Origin: UBA7328 sp965247965
Lineage (GTDB): Bacteria > Bacteroidota > Bacteroidia > Chitinophagales > Saprospiraceae
Direction of reading: 5' to 3'
DNA length: 64,000 bases
NCBI GenBank assembly: GCA_965247965.1
Contig: OZ252053.1
Location: 5,146,001 to 5,210,000 of the forward strand
Position 1 is the first letter of the stretch; each line of letters begins with the position of its first letter. Made by a program: the position numbers and the translations under genes. The notes under the pieces are model-generated. The model did no database searches, was not told the origin of the DNA, and saw only the letters and a list, made by a program, of their open reading frames with translations. Shown in pieces: positions 26,326-35,733 of the stretch.

Positions 26326-27486
26326 ATGGGCGTAGACAAAACAATTAAAACCTTCGAACAACAATTCAAAACTAAGCCTCATGTCCTCGTCAAAGCGCCC
26401 GGAAGAATTAATCTCATTGGCGAACATACCGACTACAACAAAGGATTCGTCCTTCCTGCAGCCATCGACCGATATATGAATTTTGCCATAGCGGAAAACG
26501 GCCATTCATATACATGCATCCTTCACGCCTCTGATCTTGACGCTACCATCGAAATTTCATTGAAAGACCTCAGGAAATCGGATCAAGATTGGGCGAACTA
26601 CTTTATTGGCATTTTGCTTCAACTTGGAAAAATGGGTAAAAAATTGAGCGGATTTGATCTCGTTTTCGGCGGGGATATTCCCATTGGGGCAGGACTGAGT
26701 TCATCATCAGCGTTGGAATGCGGTTTTCTTAAAGGCATTAATGAGCTATTCAAATTACAGCTTTCAAACAAAGAAATAATAACGATCAGCCATAAATCAA
26801 ACCACGAATTTCTGGGCCTGCAAGGAGGTATAATGGATCATTTCACCATACTTCATGGAAAAAAGGATCACGCTATTTTGCTCAATTGCGATACTCTTGA
26901 CTTTGAGTATGTTCCTTTGGATTTGGGTGACTTTGAAATTGTATTGATCGATTCGAAGGTGTCTCATAATCTGATTAATACGGGTTACAATGACCGCGTG
27001 GCGGAATGCAAACGGGCGTTGGAAATTATTCAAATGAAATATCCTAAAGTGGAACATTTGAGCATGGTGGACGATCAAATTTTGAATGATACCAGAGTAG
27101 ATATGTCTAGCTTAATATTCCGAAGAGCAAAATTTGTAAGAGAAGAAAATGAACGTGTACATGAGTTTTGTAATACACTGAAACTCAATGACTTCCGGGG
27201 GCTAGGGAAATTGCTATATGCTTCACACAACGGCCTTCAGCACGATTATGAAGTGAGTTGTGAAGAGATGGATTTTCTAGTGGATTTGACGAGATCAATT
27301 GAGCATATACTCGGCGCAAGAATGATGGGCGGTGGATTTGGAGGGTGTACGATTAATTTGATCCGAAAAGAGCAGGCCAAGGAAGTTTCAAATGAACTAT
27401 TAAGTGCTTATTGCAAAAAAGTCAGTTTTGACGGCAAAGTTTATTCCGTGGATATTACAAACGGTGCTGACGTTTTTTATACTTAG
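26326..27486 (+). CDS. galK: Galactokinase GalK
   Basis: GHMP-family kinase phosphorylating alpha-D-galactose at C1 in the Leloir pathway. ATG 26326 gives MGVDKTIKTFEQQF then KAPGRINLIGEHTDYNKGFV, the galactokinase signature; the 48 codons upstream are not homologous-looking. The ATP-binding motif GGDIPIGAGLSSSSALECG and C-terminal GGGFGGCTINL are intact. About 386 residues. No other gal genes are adjacent. It is divergent from lepA with about 220 bp between starts. Confidence 0.95.
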   Translation: MGVDKTIKTFEQQFKTKPHVLVKAPGRINLIGEHTDYNKGFVLPAAIDRYMNFAIAENGHSYTCILHASDLDATIEISLKDLRKSDQDWANYFIGILLQLGKMGKKLSGFDLVFGGDIPIGAGLSSSSALECGFLKGINELFKLQLSNKEIITISHKSNHEFLGLQGGIMDHFTILHGKKDHAILLNCDTLDFEYVPLDLGDFEIVLIDSKVSHNLINTGYNDRVAECKRALEIIQMKYPKVEHLSMVDDQILNDTRVDMSSLIFRRAKFVREENERVHEFCNTLKLNDFRGLGKLLYASHNGLQHDYEVSCEEMDFLVDLTRSIEHILGARMMGGGFGGCTINLIRKEQAKEVSNELLSAYCKKVSFDGKVYSVDITNGADVFYT

Positions 27487-27489
27487 GCC

Positions 27490-27626
27490 GGCCACTACGC
27501 ATTTAGAAAATCCCTGAGGCGTCTGCGCCTGCAGATATCGCGGCTATTGCTGGCTATAAACGAAAACGGAATGAACTTCACCGCAGAACCAAGCCTTCAG
27601 CGTAGTTGGTTTCGCGAACCGAAGCT
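27490..27626. other. Intergenic region with GC-rich imperfect repeats
   Basis: Contains CTTCAGCG ... GAAGCTTTAGCGC, a degenerate relative of the CTGAAGCTTTGGAGCG family, and a CTGCGCCTGCAG palindrome. No coding potential. It separates convergent galK and the DUF418 gene and may include terminators. Confidence 0.4.
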
Positions 27627-28808
27627 TTAGCGCAGGCGAGCCCACTTCCAATAAGTCAATGACCGCCACAACCATTCCAAAGGCCCCATCTTAAAACTGT
27701 TAAACCACAAATGCGTAAACAGAAGGAGAATTATCCAAACCACCACCGTAATGACCATTTGCATAACACGTGTCGTACTACCAAAAAACCCCAAAGAATT
27801 AAAATAAAAAGTACAGATCACCGACTGCAAAATGTAATTCGTAAATGCCATCTTACCCACTTTTTGGAAAAGAACTTTAATCTTTTCGAGCACTTGTGAT
27901 TTCGAAAACAGCATTATCAACGCCAGGTAAGAAAGTGCCATTAGAAAGCTACCCACATAATTAAATTGACTACCAAAAAACAAAGAATACTGCGCAGTCC
28001 ATCCCGTATTAAAATGATGCCAAACGCCGTAGGTGATAATGGGCAGACCGGTAGCAAAGCAAGTAACGCACATTTTCTTGTAAAATGAACTATCTCTCGC
28101 GCCTGTTATGATGCCTTTCTTATACAGATACATCCCAAAAACCATCATCGATATGATTCGCCACAAACCGGTGAAGAGGAAAAAATAGATGAACATTCCT
28201 ACCCATTCATGCATGCGATGTTTCAATTTTCCCGCATAATTTCCTAGGTAGATATCGACTTCATTCTGCTGCTCCGCTTCCGAAGGATGCCAGATGGTTT
28301 CGATTTCTTCGATGTTTTCTTGGGGAATGAAATCGTAGCTGGCATAGTTGAAAAGATTCAACGCGATAGGTATTATAAAAAAGACAATCCCTATGCGAAA
28401 TAGGAATTTTGTGCTCCTGTTCCTCATAAAGAATACAATGCATCCGGCTATGGCATAATAGATCAAAATATCCCCATACCAAAGCAACCACGCGTGCATA
28501 AGGCCAAAAATAAGCAACCAGAATATTCGCGAATACCACGTCCTCCGCACCGGTCGGTCAGTTGCGATAAGTTTGTCGGTCAGAAGAATAATCCCTGCCC
28601 CAAAAAGCATTGAAAATATGCTCATAAATTTTTGATCAGCAAAAACATGGCTCAATATCCAAACCCACTTATTGACGCCCATCAGATCTCCATAACTGGC
28701 AGGATTTATATAGGCAGAACCGGGCATGCTGAAGCTTTGAATATTCATGATCAGAATACCCAAAACGGCTATGCCGCGAAGAAGATCTATGGCGTCTATG
28801 CGCTGCAT
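27627..28808 (-). CDS. DUF418 multi-pass membrane protein
   Basis: An integral membrane protein of the DUF418 family. ATG 28808 gives MQRIDAIDLLRGIAVLGILI, the conserved N-terminal motif RIxxxDxxRGxAxxGI. Eight or more membrane helices follow. The C-terminal part has KVGKMAFTNYILQS and the terminal FKMGPLEWLWRSLTYWK, the hallmark end of DUF418. Related to acyltransferase-3-like proteins; substrate unknown. The 15-codon upstream extension is unlikely to be used. Confidence 0.9.
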   Translation of the reverse strand: MQRIDAIDLLRGIAVLGILIMNIQSFSMPGSAYINPASYGDLMGVNKWVWILSHVFADQKFMSIFSMLFGAGIILLTDKLIATDRPVRRTWYSRIFWLLIFGLMHAWLLWYGDILIYYAIAGCIVFFMRNRSTKFLFRIGIVFFIIPIALNLFNYASYDFIPQENIEEIETIWHPSEAEQQNEVDIYLGNYAGKLKHRMHEWVGMFIYFFLFTGLWRIISMMVFGMYLYKKGIITGARDSSFYKKMCVTCFATGLPIITYGVWHHFNTGWTAQYSLFFGSQFNYVGSFLMALSYLALIMLFSKSQVLEKIKVLFQKVGKMAFTNYILQSVICTFYFNSLGFFGSTTRVMQMVITVVVWIILLLFTHLWFNSFKMGPLEWLWRSLTYWKWARLR

Positions 28809-28869
28809 AATTTTTTTGTGAAAATAGAGCTTTGTCGATAATGTCCCAGGCATGCATCAGTGCCAGTAA

Positions 28870-28943
28870 GACAAATTGCACATCCTTGGCGTATGATTAA
28901 CCTTTATATTATCGGATCTACACTTATGCTTGTGCAATTTGTC
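28870..28943. repeat. Short inverted-repeat element, family GTGCAATTTGTC, copy 1
   Basis: GACAAATTGCACA (28870-28882) and TGTGCAATTTGTC (28931-28943) are perfect 13-bp inverted repeats around 48 bp; GCACTG-type extensions outside also pair. Related single arms occur at 37281-37305 and a longer element at 41962-42073. Confidence 0.78.
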
Positions 28944-29071
28944 CTGCACCAGTCAGTGCTCAGAATACATGACAAAAAATGTTTTCAGCCTTCGCGCGGC
29001 CCTTTATTCCTCAATGTTCATTCTTTATTCAACAATGAGATTTAACAATATTTATTAGAATAAATCACTAG

Positions 29072-30371
29072 TGTCCCGATATAACTAAAAGAGTTTCAAT
29101 TGGTTATGAAATGGATGTAGATCGTTTTGTATTTCTGTGTTCATAAGTAGCTGATTTAGAGGCACTTTCTCAAATGTAGAGATACTCAAAATTTGTAGAA
29201 TTTCGTAAATTGGTCTTTCTAATTTCAACCTTTTCTTGATTATTGCAACCAATACATAGGTCACTACTGCTATCCAGATTTGTGTTTTGACCGCATTGGC
29301 AGACTCTCCCCAGAACGCCTTTATTTTTAAATGCTGCTTGATCCATTTAAAAAACAATTCGATCTGCCATCTGTATTTATACAACCTAGCTATGATCTCG
29401 GCAGACAATTCAAAATTATTAGTCAAGAATACAAATTTCCGTTTTGTTTCTTGATCAAAAACTTTTATCCGACGAAGCTTATCCGGGTATGCTTTTAGTG
29501 TATAATAACCCGTTAATTTAATGACTTGATCACAAAGTATATCCTTGGATTTGTCACAAGGCCGAGAATAGATTCTTCTGAACTTAAAGTTCTTTTTTGC
29601 TCTGGTGATAAAAAATGACTGGGCTTGGTCAATTCGATAAAGTCTTTCAAAATCTACATAGGCCCTATCCATTACATAAAAGGCCCCTGGTTCAAAGTCC
29701 AAAATGTCCAAAACATTGACATCATGTGTTAAACCATCTGAAATATGAATAAATACAGGAATGGAACCACGCATGTCCATTAACGTATGAAGTTTAATGG
29801 CTCCTTTGTTCTTACGAAATTTCGCCCATTTGAACACACTTAAACACAAGTCAATTGTAGTGGCGTCTAATGCATAAACAGCATTATCCAGTTCCAGAGA
29901 AAAGTCAATATCATCAATATACAAACTTCTAGCCTGCCTTATGAGGCAATGGGCTATGTCAGCATAAATGCGCCAATCTCTTACCTCGTTGGCCTTTGAT
30001 AAAGTAGAACGAGCCAAAGCAGCCTTTATACCCATGTGATACAAGTTGCTTTTATGGGCATTTAAACAAGTGACAATATCACGTAAACTTTCTCGATGGG
30101 TGAGTTGGCCAAACAGTAAACACAGAAATTGATACCAACACTTAAAGGTCTTTACCTTATAGTTGCCTTTGTATTTATCAACTGCTTTTTGAAATTCATA
30201 TCTCGGAATGTGGTCAATGACTTGAGCGAATATAAATTTTCCTTGGTGCATGATCTGAAACTAAAAAGTCTCAGAAACTCAGAAATTTGTTGAAATCAAA
30301 AAATTTCAAAACCTTTGTAAGGCGCTGATATTTAGTCTGTTATGTTATGACTTTTGAACAACGTCGGGACA
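29072..30371 (-). mobile_element. IS4-family insertion sequence (about 1300 bp)
   Basis: Ends TGTCCCGA / TCGGGACA form inverted repeats, with CTAG on both outer sides (29068-29071, 30372-30375). CTAG is itself palindromic, so it may be a 4-bp duplication or part of the repeats. One intact transposase gene. The element has landed beside, or truncated, an IS1595-type transposase gene. Confidence 0.85.
29085..30251 (-). CDS. IS4-family transposase with DUF4372-type N-terminus
   Basis: A 388-residue DDE transposase. It has the N-terminal MHQGKFIFAQVIDHIPRYEF domain common in Bacteroidota IS4 elements, then VYALDATTIDLCLSVFKWA (first Asp), FYVMDRAYVDFERL (second Asp), and the YREK-type motif in YKYRWQIELFFKWIKQHLKI (Glu). 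The gene is intact. Confidence 0.93.
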   Translation of the reverse strand: MHQGKFIFAQVIDHIPRYEFQKAVDKYKGNYKVKTFKCWYQFLCLLFGQLTHRESLRDIVTCLNAHKSNLYHMGIKAALARSTLSKANEVRDWRIYADIAHCLIRQARSLYIDDIDFSLELDNAVYALDATTIDLCLSVFKWAKFRKNKGAIKLHTLMDMRGSIPVFIHISDGLTHDVNVLDILDFEPGAFYVMDRAYVDFERLYRIDQAQSFFITRAKKNFKFRRIYSRPCDKSKDILCDQVIKLTGYYTLKAYPDKLRRIKVFDQETKRKFVFLTNNFELSAEIIARLYKYRWQIELFFKWIKQHLKIKAFWGESANAVKTQIWIAVVTYVLVAIIKKRLKLERPIYEILQILSISTFEKVPLNQLLMNTEIQNDLHPFHNQLKLF

Positions 30372-30375
30372 CTAG

Positions 30376-30740
30376 TGAAGCAAACTATATTGTGCAGCGA
30401 TTCGCATGTCAGCTATAAAGGCTTTGCCATGGATAAACAGATCGAACACCATCCATTGCGTTCCGATTTAAAGCAACGGGTCAAAAATGGGGTTTATCAT
30501 ATCCAACATGTAAACTCCACCCACAGAAGGATAAAGAAATGGATTGACAATCAATTTTGGGGTGTTTCCACTAAATACCTCCAACAATATCTCAATTGGT
30601 ATAGGCTGAAGGAAATGCTTAAAAAAAACAGGCAGTTCATGAAAGATTTCGCAGCACTCTCAGTCGAAGACATAACGGCCTACGCGAGATACCAACAGAT
30701 ATCGAATCGATATGAAATGTTAATATCAACGCTAACCTAA
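30376..30740 (+). pseudogene. IS1595/ISXO2-like transposase, C-terminal fragment
   Basis: The product from LCSDSHVSYKGF onward is the C-terminal third of an ISXO2-like transposase: the second Asp region (SDSHVSYKG), then YHIQHVNSTHRRIKKWI and GVSTKYLQQYLNWYR. The N-terminal zinc ribbon and first catalytic Asp are absent. Its 5' side abuts the IS4 element, and the sequence on the far side of that IS is not the missing part, so the gene was already truncated or was cut by a deletion. Confidence 0.85.
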
Positions 30741-30885
30741 ACTAGAGCCATGGCCGTTTATAATTTGCTCTGTTTCAGTCAGTTATGAAGTGGCTCTGAA
30801 TTGCTGATGAAAACCTGGTTACATGAATTACTCCTAACAAAGACAGTTCCTAATGGCTTCCTGGTCTCACGTCTTGTTCGTGATG

Positions 30886-30922
30886 GCGCTCCGTCGCTGA
30901 AGCTATGGAGCGTAAGCGACCT
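30886..30922. repeat. Dispersed palindrome, family CTGAAGCTATGGAGCG, copy A
   Basis: GCGCTCCGTCGCTGAAGCTA followed by TGGAGCGTAAGCGACC folds as an imperfect hairpin. It sits just beyond the smpB stop codon. Copy B on the other side of smpB (31471-31520) is in inverse orientation; copy C is inside the FGE reading frame (41028-41064). Confidence 0.8.
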
Positions 30923-30929
30923 TCTGGCC

Positions 30930-31373
30930 TCATGTCAACTTTCTCAAGCGGTCCAACTCCCGCTTTTGATCCTTCTCCCTGATGGCCGCCCTCTTGTCGT
31001 AAGATTTTTTACCTTGGGCAAGGGAGATTTCGACTTTGATCAAACCACGTTTGGAGAGGTATATTTTGTACGGGACAAGGGTCAGGCCTTTTTCATTGAC
31101 GCGTCTTTCCAGTTTTTTGAGTTCACCTCTTCTTAAAAGGAGTTTTCGATCTCTTCTCGTTTCGTGATTGTTGCGATTGCCGTGCCGATATTCGGCGATA
31201 TAGAGACTTTTGATATAGAGTTCGCCATTTTTGAATATGCAATAGGCATCTTTCAGATTAGCATTTCCGGCTTTTATTGATTTCACTTCAGTACCGACAA
31301 GGGTTATTCCTGCTTCATACTTCTGTAAGAAGTGGTATTCGAATTTCGCTTTGCGGTTTACTATCTCTCTCAA
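30930..31373 (-). CDS. smpB: SsrA-binding protein SmpB
   Basis: Partner of tmRNA in trans-translation, rescuing stalled ribosomes. Beta-barrel OB-type fold with the signatures YEAGITLVGTEVKSIKAGNA and LKDAYCIFKNGELYIKSLYI, EYRHGNRNNHETRRDRKLL, and the basic C-terminal tail (KSYDKRAAIREKDQKRELDR) that enters the decoding centre. The length of 147 is normal. Both flanks carry the same palindromic repeat in inverted orientation. Confidence 0.96.
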   Translation of the reverse strand: MREIVNRKAKFEYHFLQKYEAGITLVGTEVKSIKAGNANLKDAYCIFKNGELYIKSLYIAEYRHGNRNNHETRRDRKLLLRRGELKKLERRVNEKGLTLVPYKIYLSKRGLIKVEISLAQGKKSYDKRAAIREKDQKRELDRLRKLT

Positions 31374-31470
31374 TTTAGTTAGTGGTTGATCAGGGAATTA
31401 GACTTTGTGCCGTAGCCGCGTGGTGTGATATTTGCCTCACAACGGCACGACGACACAACGGAAAAACCCA

Positions 31471-31520
31471 TCTGCCAGAGGTCGCATATGCTCCAAAGCT
31501 TCAGCGACGGAGCGCAGATC
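31471..31520. repeat. Dispersed palindrome, family CTGAAGCTTTGGAGCG, copy B (inverted)
   Basis: On the minus strand it reads GCTCCGTCGCTGAAGCTTTG then GAGCATATGCGACCTCTGGC, the same unit as copy A (30886-30922), 450 bp away across smpB. Confidence 0.8.
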
Positions 31521-31581
31521 CCGCAAAGCGGGACAACCGACAACCGATTATCCAAGGCCAAAAAAATTCTTTTAGCCATTG

Positions 31582-33816
31582 CTATGGTTTGAGTAAAAGC
31601 TCCCCCCCATTATCCAATCCTCCATTCTTCAATTTCTCATCTAAAAAATTAGTCATCTTCGTATACAAGTGCAGTCTCGCATTGTCTCCATGTATACCAT
31701 GGTTTCGTCCAGGGTAAATGTATGTGTCGTATTGCTTGTTCGCTTTAATAAGCGCCGAGGCCATTTCCATCGAATTTTGAAAATGCACATTGTCATCCGT
31801 ACTGCCGTGGACGAGTAGATAGTTCCCTTTCAGCCGGTCGGCAAAATATACAGGCGAATTGTTTTTATATCCTTCTTCATTTTCCTCTTCCGTCCTCATA
31901 TACCGCTCTGTATAAATCGTATCGTACCATCGCCAGCTTGTCACGGGCGCCACTGCTATAGCCGCTTTGAAAACGGCATTGCCTTTCAGCAGGCAAAGCG
32001 AAGACATATACCCGCCGTAGCTCCAGCCAAAAATGCCGATTCTGCTCGCGTCCGTATAGGGAAGAGCGCCGAGGTATTTTGCCGCTTCGATTTGGTCTAT
32101 AGTTTCCAGACCGCCCAGATTGAGATAAGTGCTTTTTTTGAATTTTTCGCCTCGCGCCCCCGTTCCTCTGTTGTCCACACAAGCCACTACATATCCTTGC
32201 TGGGCAAGCATCTGAAACCACCAGTAATTGGATCCTTTCCATGCGTCTACTACTTGCTGACTACCCGGTCCGCCGTAGAGATACATAAAGACCGGGTACT
32301 TATTCGTCTCTGCGAAATGAGGAGGCTTGATCATCCATCCGTTTAGGCCTACATTTTCTGAAGTAGTAAATGAGAAAAATTCAACAGGTTGTACCTCGTA
32401 TTCTTTTTGCAGTCTTGGTGTATTTTCGTTTTCTTCGATGGTTCGGATGAGTTTGCTTCTTCGATCGAATACTATATATGTAGGCGCTGAGTTGATTGTA
32501 TTGTGTACTAAGGTATAGTAATCAAAAGTACTGCTGAATCTAGCGGCATTTGTGCCTTTTTGAGAGGAGATACATCTTTTTCCCGTCCCTCTTAAATTGA
32601 CTCTATATACCTTTTTTTCAAGAGGAGATGTCTCCGCAGCCTGGTAGTAGACCAACTTTCTTTTCTCGTCTACACCATAGAAATCGGTCACATCGTAGTT
32701 TCCCTTGGTCAATGCTTTCACTTCTTTACCTTGCATATCGTACAGATAGATTTGATTGAAACCACTTTTCTCACTTGTCCAAATGAATTCTCTTCCGTTT
32801 TCGAGGAAGGTGAGATCGTCGGTAATATCGATGTAGTATTTATTCTTTTCGTCAAGAAGAAGAGATGATTTGCCAGACCCGGAATTTACTAGTAATAATT
32901 GGAGATGGTTTTGATGGCGGTTCATTTTGAATACACATAGCTTCGAAGGATCTTTGGTCCACTTTACTCTTGGAATGTACATGTCATCGAGGTCTCCGAT
33001 TTCCGCATAGATGATCTTTTCGGATTCGAGGTTGTAAATGTGTATGCTCAATTCGGCATTCTTTTCGCCTACTTTGGGATACTTAAAAGTCTCGTATCGC
33101 GGATACAGTTCTCCGTCGTGATAAGTCAATGTGAATTCTTTGACATCGGATTCGTCAAATCGGATATAGGCAATATTGTGATTGTCCGGTGACCACCAGA
33201 AGGCTTTTACAATGGCAAATTCTTCCTCATAAACCCAGTCTGTACTTCCGTTGATAATGTGGTTTTTTTTGCCGTCATCAGTTATCGGCAGGGTGATTCC
33301 GCTTTTAATATCAAAATAGTAGAGATTGTTTTTCCATACATAAGCTACCTTGCCCGCATCCGGTGAGAAAGTAGCATTCATGATCAACCCGTCCTCGAAT
33401 ACGGGTATTAATTCTTCTGTTTCAAAGTTGTATACGTGGTATTCGGCCTCAAATGACCGCCTATAGATCTGTTTCTTTTCCGACATAATGAGTATCTTTT
33501 TCTCATCATCGCTAAAAGTGTAACTGCTGATCTTACCCGCGAAACCGGCATTGCCCTTTAGCTCTTCGCCATTGAGGATCATTCCCACGTATTTACCTGT
33601 TGTGATGTCGTATTTGTTGATCTGGCTTCCTGCCCGTCCGGCAGGCGGATGCTCAAGGCGCGTGTAGTGCTTGCCGTCTTTCATAAATCGAAAACCTGGC
33701 ACTGATTTGGTCGCGAATGTCTGGTCTCTCCAGATGTCCTCAAGTGTGATTTTCTTTTGAGCTTTTGTGGTACCGGCAGCCATGAGCGCTATTAATGTGA
33801 ATAGGAAATATTTCAT
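31582..33816 (-). CDS. Prolyl oligopeptidase family S9, DPP IV-like, exported
   Basis: ATG 33816 gives the signal peptide MKYFLFTLIALMAAGTTKA/Q. An eight-bladed propeller (DPPIV_N) fills the first 470 residues. The C-terminal alpha/beta-hydrolase has the catalytic Ser in GWSYGGYMSS, Asp in GSTDDNVH and His in GRNHGI. STDWVYEEEFAIVKAFWWSP is the double-Glu loop that recognises the substrate N-terminus in DPP IV, so it should release Xaa-Pro dipeptides in the periplasm. A GC palindrome is inserted in frame early in the propeller (PPAGRAG, from 33629-33648). About 744 residues. Confidence 0.93.
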   Translation of the reverse strand: MKYFLFTLIALMAAGTTKAQKKITLEDIWRDQTFATKSVPGFRFMKDGKHYTRLEHPPAGRAGSQINKYDITTGKYVGMILNGEELKGNAGFAGKISSYTFSDDEKKILIMSEKKQIYRRSFEAEYHVYNFETEELIPVFEDGLIMNATFSPDAGKVAYVWKNNLYYFDIKSGITLPITDDGKKNHIINGSTDWVYEEEFAIVKAFWWSPDNHNIAYIRFDESDVKEFTLTYHDGELYPRYETFKYPKVGEKNAELSIHIYNLESEKIIYAEIGDLDDMYIPRVKWTKDPSKLCVFKMNRHQNHLQLLLVNSGSGKSSLLLDEKNKYYIDITDDLTFLENGREFIWTSEKSGFNQIYLYDMQGKEVKALTKGNYDVTDFYGVDEKRKLVYYQAAETSPLEKKVYRVNLRGTGKRCISSQKGTNAARFSSTFDYYTLVHNTINSAPTYIVFDRRSKLIRTIEENENTPRLQKEYEVQPVEFFSFTTSENVGLNGWMIKPPHFAETNKYPVFMYLYGGPGSQQVVDAWKGSNYWWFQMLAQQGYVVACVDNRGTGARGEKFKKSTYLNLGGLETIDQIEAAKYLGALPYTDASRIGIFGWSYGGYMSSLCLLKGNAVFKAAIAVAPVTSWRWYDTIYTERYMRTEEENEEGYKNNSPVYFADRLKGNYLLVHGSTDDNVHFQNSMEMASALIKANKQYDTYIYPGRNHGIHGDNARLHLYTKMTNFLDEKLKNGGLDNGGELLLKP
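33629..33648. repeat. GC-rich ~20-bp palindrome inserted in frame inside the DPP IV gene
   Basis: CCTGCCCGTCCGGCAGGCGG on the plus strand encodes, on the minus strand, PPAGRAG between RLEH and SQINKYD. It is nearly the same DNA as in the cytochrome gene (16995-17015) but read in another frame, and is similar to the insertion at 63124-63143. Confidence 0.82.
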
Positions 33817-34315
33817 GATGAAAATGTGTGTTTTTATAAGTTGCAAATGTAACAAGTCGCGGATTGAATGAAGTAGATATTGAGCAATGATCCTCACCAA
33901 TTATGAAAATCAGATCATTGTGTGAGTTTTACTGATATGTGGTTTGTAGTAGTTCCGAACCGTTCAGAACATTTACAAACGTTTAACAAGAAAAGTCCCA
34001 TATTTATTGACCTGATAATATAATTGAGGGTCAGATCTAGTCAACATTTGTGCACCACCGTCGTCGCTACCTGCTGCAAAATCTGCAGATCATTCTTGAA
34101 TATTGAAAAGAAAAAAAATTCCGTCTTGATTAAAAAAGGATAAGTTTCCACCCTTGGGCATTTGCGTCAAATTCAAAAAAAAGTAAGATACTTTACATAA
34201 CCAATCAGGAATTTGGAATTTTCCTGGGTATTTCTCGCGATATTTTGAGGCAATAACGCTGAATTATTTTCTTTGATAAGCTAAAAATCAAGTTGAAAGA
34301 TCAAAACTGACCGCT
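33817..34315. other. Intergenic region, divergent leader, nothing recognised
   Basis: About 500 bases between the divergent DPP IV and T9SS-protein genes. AT-rich, no supported reading frame and no repeat family seen. Both promoters must lie here. Confidence 0.5.
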
Positions 34316-35596
34316 ATGAAAAGTATACCTATTTCTTTCATTTTTTGCATTTGTTCGATGGCCCTCTTCGCCCAAGTCTACGTTGACCGTAGTGCTGCTG
34401 GAGCTGTTAATGGCACTTCGTGACAGGATGCGTACACGACTGTCTACGACGGAATACGATTTGCCGATGCAGGCGCAGAAATTTGGATCGCTACGGGTAC
34501 TTATACGGTCCCCCAGAATATGGAATCGTTCGTAATCGAAAAAGAGCTAAATCTCTTTGGCGGATTTAGCAAAACAGAAACTTCTGTTAATCAACGAGTT
34601 ATACACGAAAACCCTACCGTTTTTTCGGCGGACAGAAAGAGCGATGATATTCCGCAAAATCTTCAATCCAATCGATCGGACAATGCCAAACACGTCCTGA
34701 ACATCACGACTGATGATGCATTGGTCTATATCAGCGGGATCACATTTGCAGGAGGATCAGCGAATCTACAAGGCGAATTTGGCGATGATGATGCCTCGGG
34801 GTGTGGAGTAATTGCTGCGGGAAGAGTTACTTTTCATCTTTGCCGTTTTGACAAAAATTCAAGTCCTGAAAACGGTTCTGCTATTTGGGCTGATGACGAT
34901 GGTGATGTGGAAAATCCTCTGAAAATTACAAATGTCACGTTTGTAAACCATGCGGGAACGCTCGGCGGTGTAATTGCGGTAGGCGGCGACGATAGCGACC
35001 GAGCCCATGCCGTCATCATTCAAAATACCATTTTGGCGAATAACGGAGCGGATATAGCAAGGAATAAAGGCAATACTGAAGTTGTTTCTGCCGGTGGAAA
35101 TCTGAGTGTCGTGGACAATAGTCACCAACTCAATCATGAGTCCGATATTCACAACACCAATCCGCTATTTGTCGATCGCGAAAACGGAGATTATCAATTG
35201 CGCAACAACAGCCCAGCCGTAAATGCTGGAGTAAGCCCAGCGCCCGAAACAGACATCGTTGGAAATAAGCGTTTGGGCAATCCCGATATTGGTGCTTACG
35301 AAAATCAAAACAACGAATCAAATGTCATCGGTTACGAAGAGCAAGAATTTGTTTTGGAGGTAGGCCCAAATCCCGCAACGGATATGCTCAGGGTCGAGGC
35401 ACCAGAAGAATTTCACAGCGACTACCAATTGAGCATTATAGGTATGGATGGGAATACTTTTGTTAATGCTTTACAAGTAACTAGAAATCAGAGCATTACG
35501 GAAGCACAGGTCCATCATCTGCCATCGGGTACATATATAGTACAGATAAAAGCGCGGAATGGACTCGTTGCGAGGAGTTTGTTTGTAAAGCAGTAG
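34316..35596 (+). pseudogene. T9SS type A secreted protein with choice-of-anchor repeats, one in-frame TGA
   Basis: ATG 34316 encodes the signal peptide MKSIPISFIFCICSMALFA/Q, then VYVDRSAAGAVNGTS, and then TGA at 34421-34423, followed in phase by QDAYTTVYDGIRFADAGAEI. Relatives have GTSW at this spot, so TGG to TGA is the likely change. The remainder is a right-handed beta-helix-like repeat protein (NTILANNGADIARN, NNSPAVNAG, GNPDIGAYE) ending in a type IX sorting domain (VGPNPATDMLRVEAP ... GTYIVQIKARNG). TTG or ATG restarts downstream would lack the signal peptide. Confidence 0.87.
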
Positions 35597-35733
35597 ACCA
35601 GGTCTTTCATTACTCCTTATTGGAAATGATTGAGATGGAAATATCGGGTTGAAAACCCAAGATGTGTCTCAGTTCTTGTTTGCACTCTATCCCAGCCTTT
35701 CGATGATGTCTTTCACTTTTTGCACTTCGCAAT

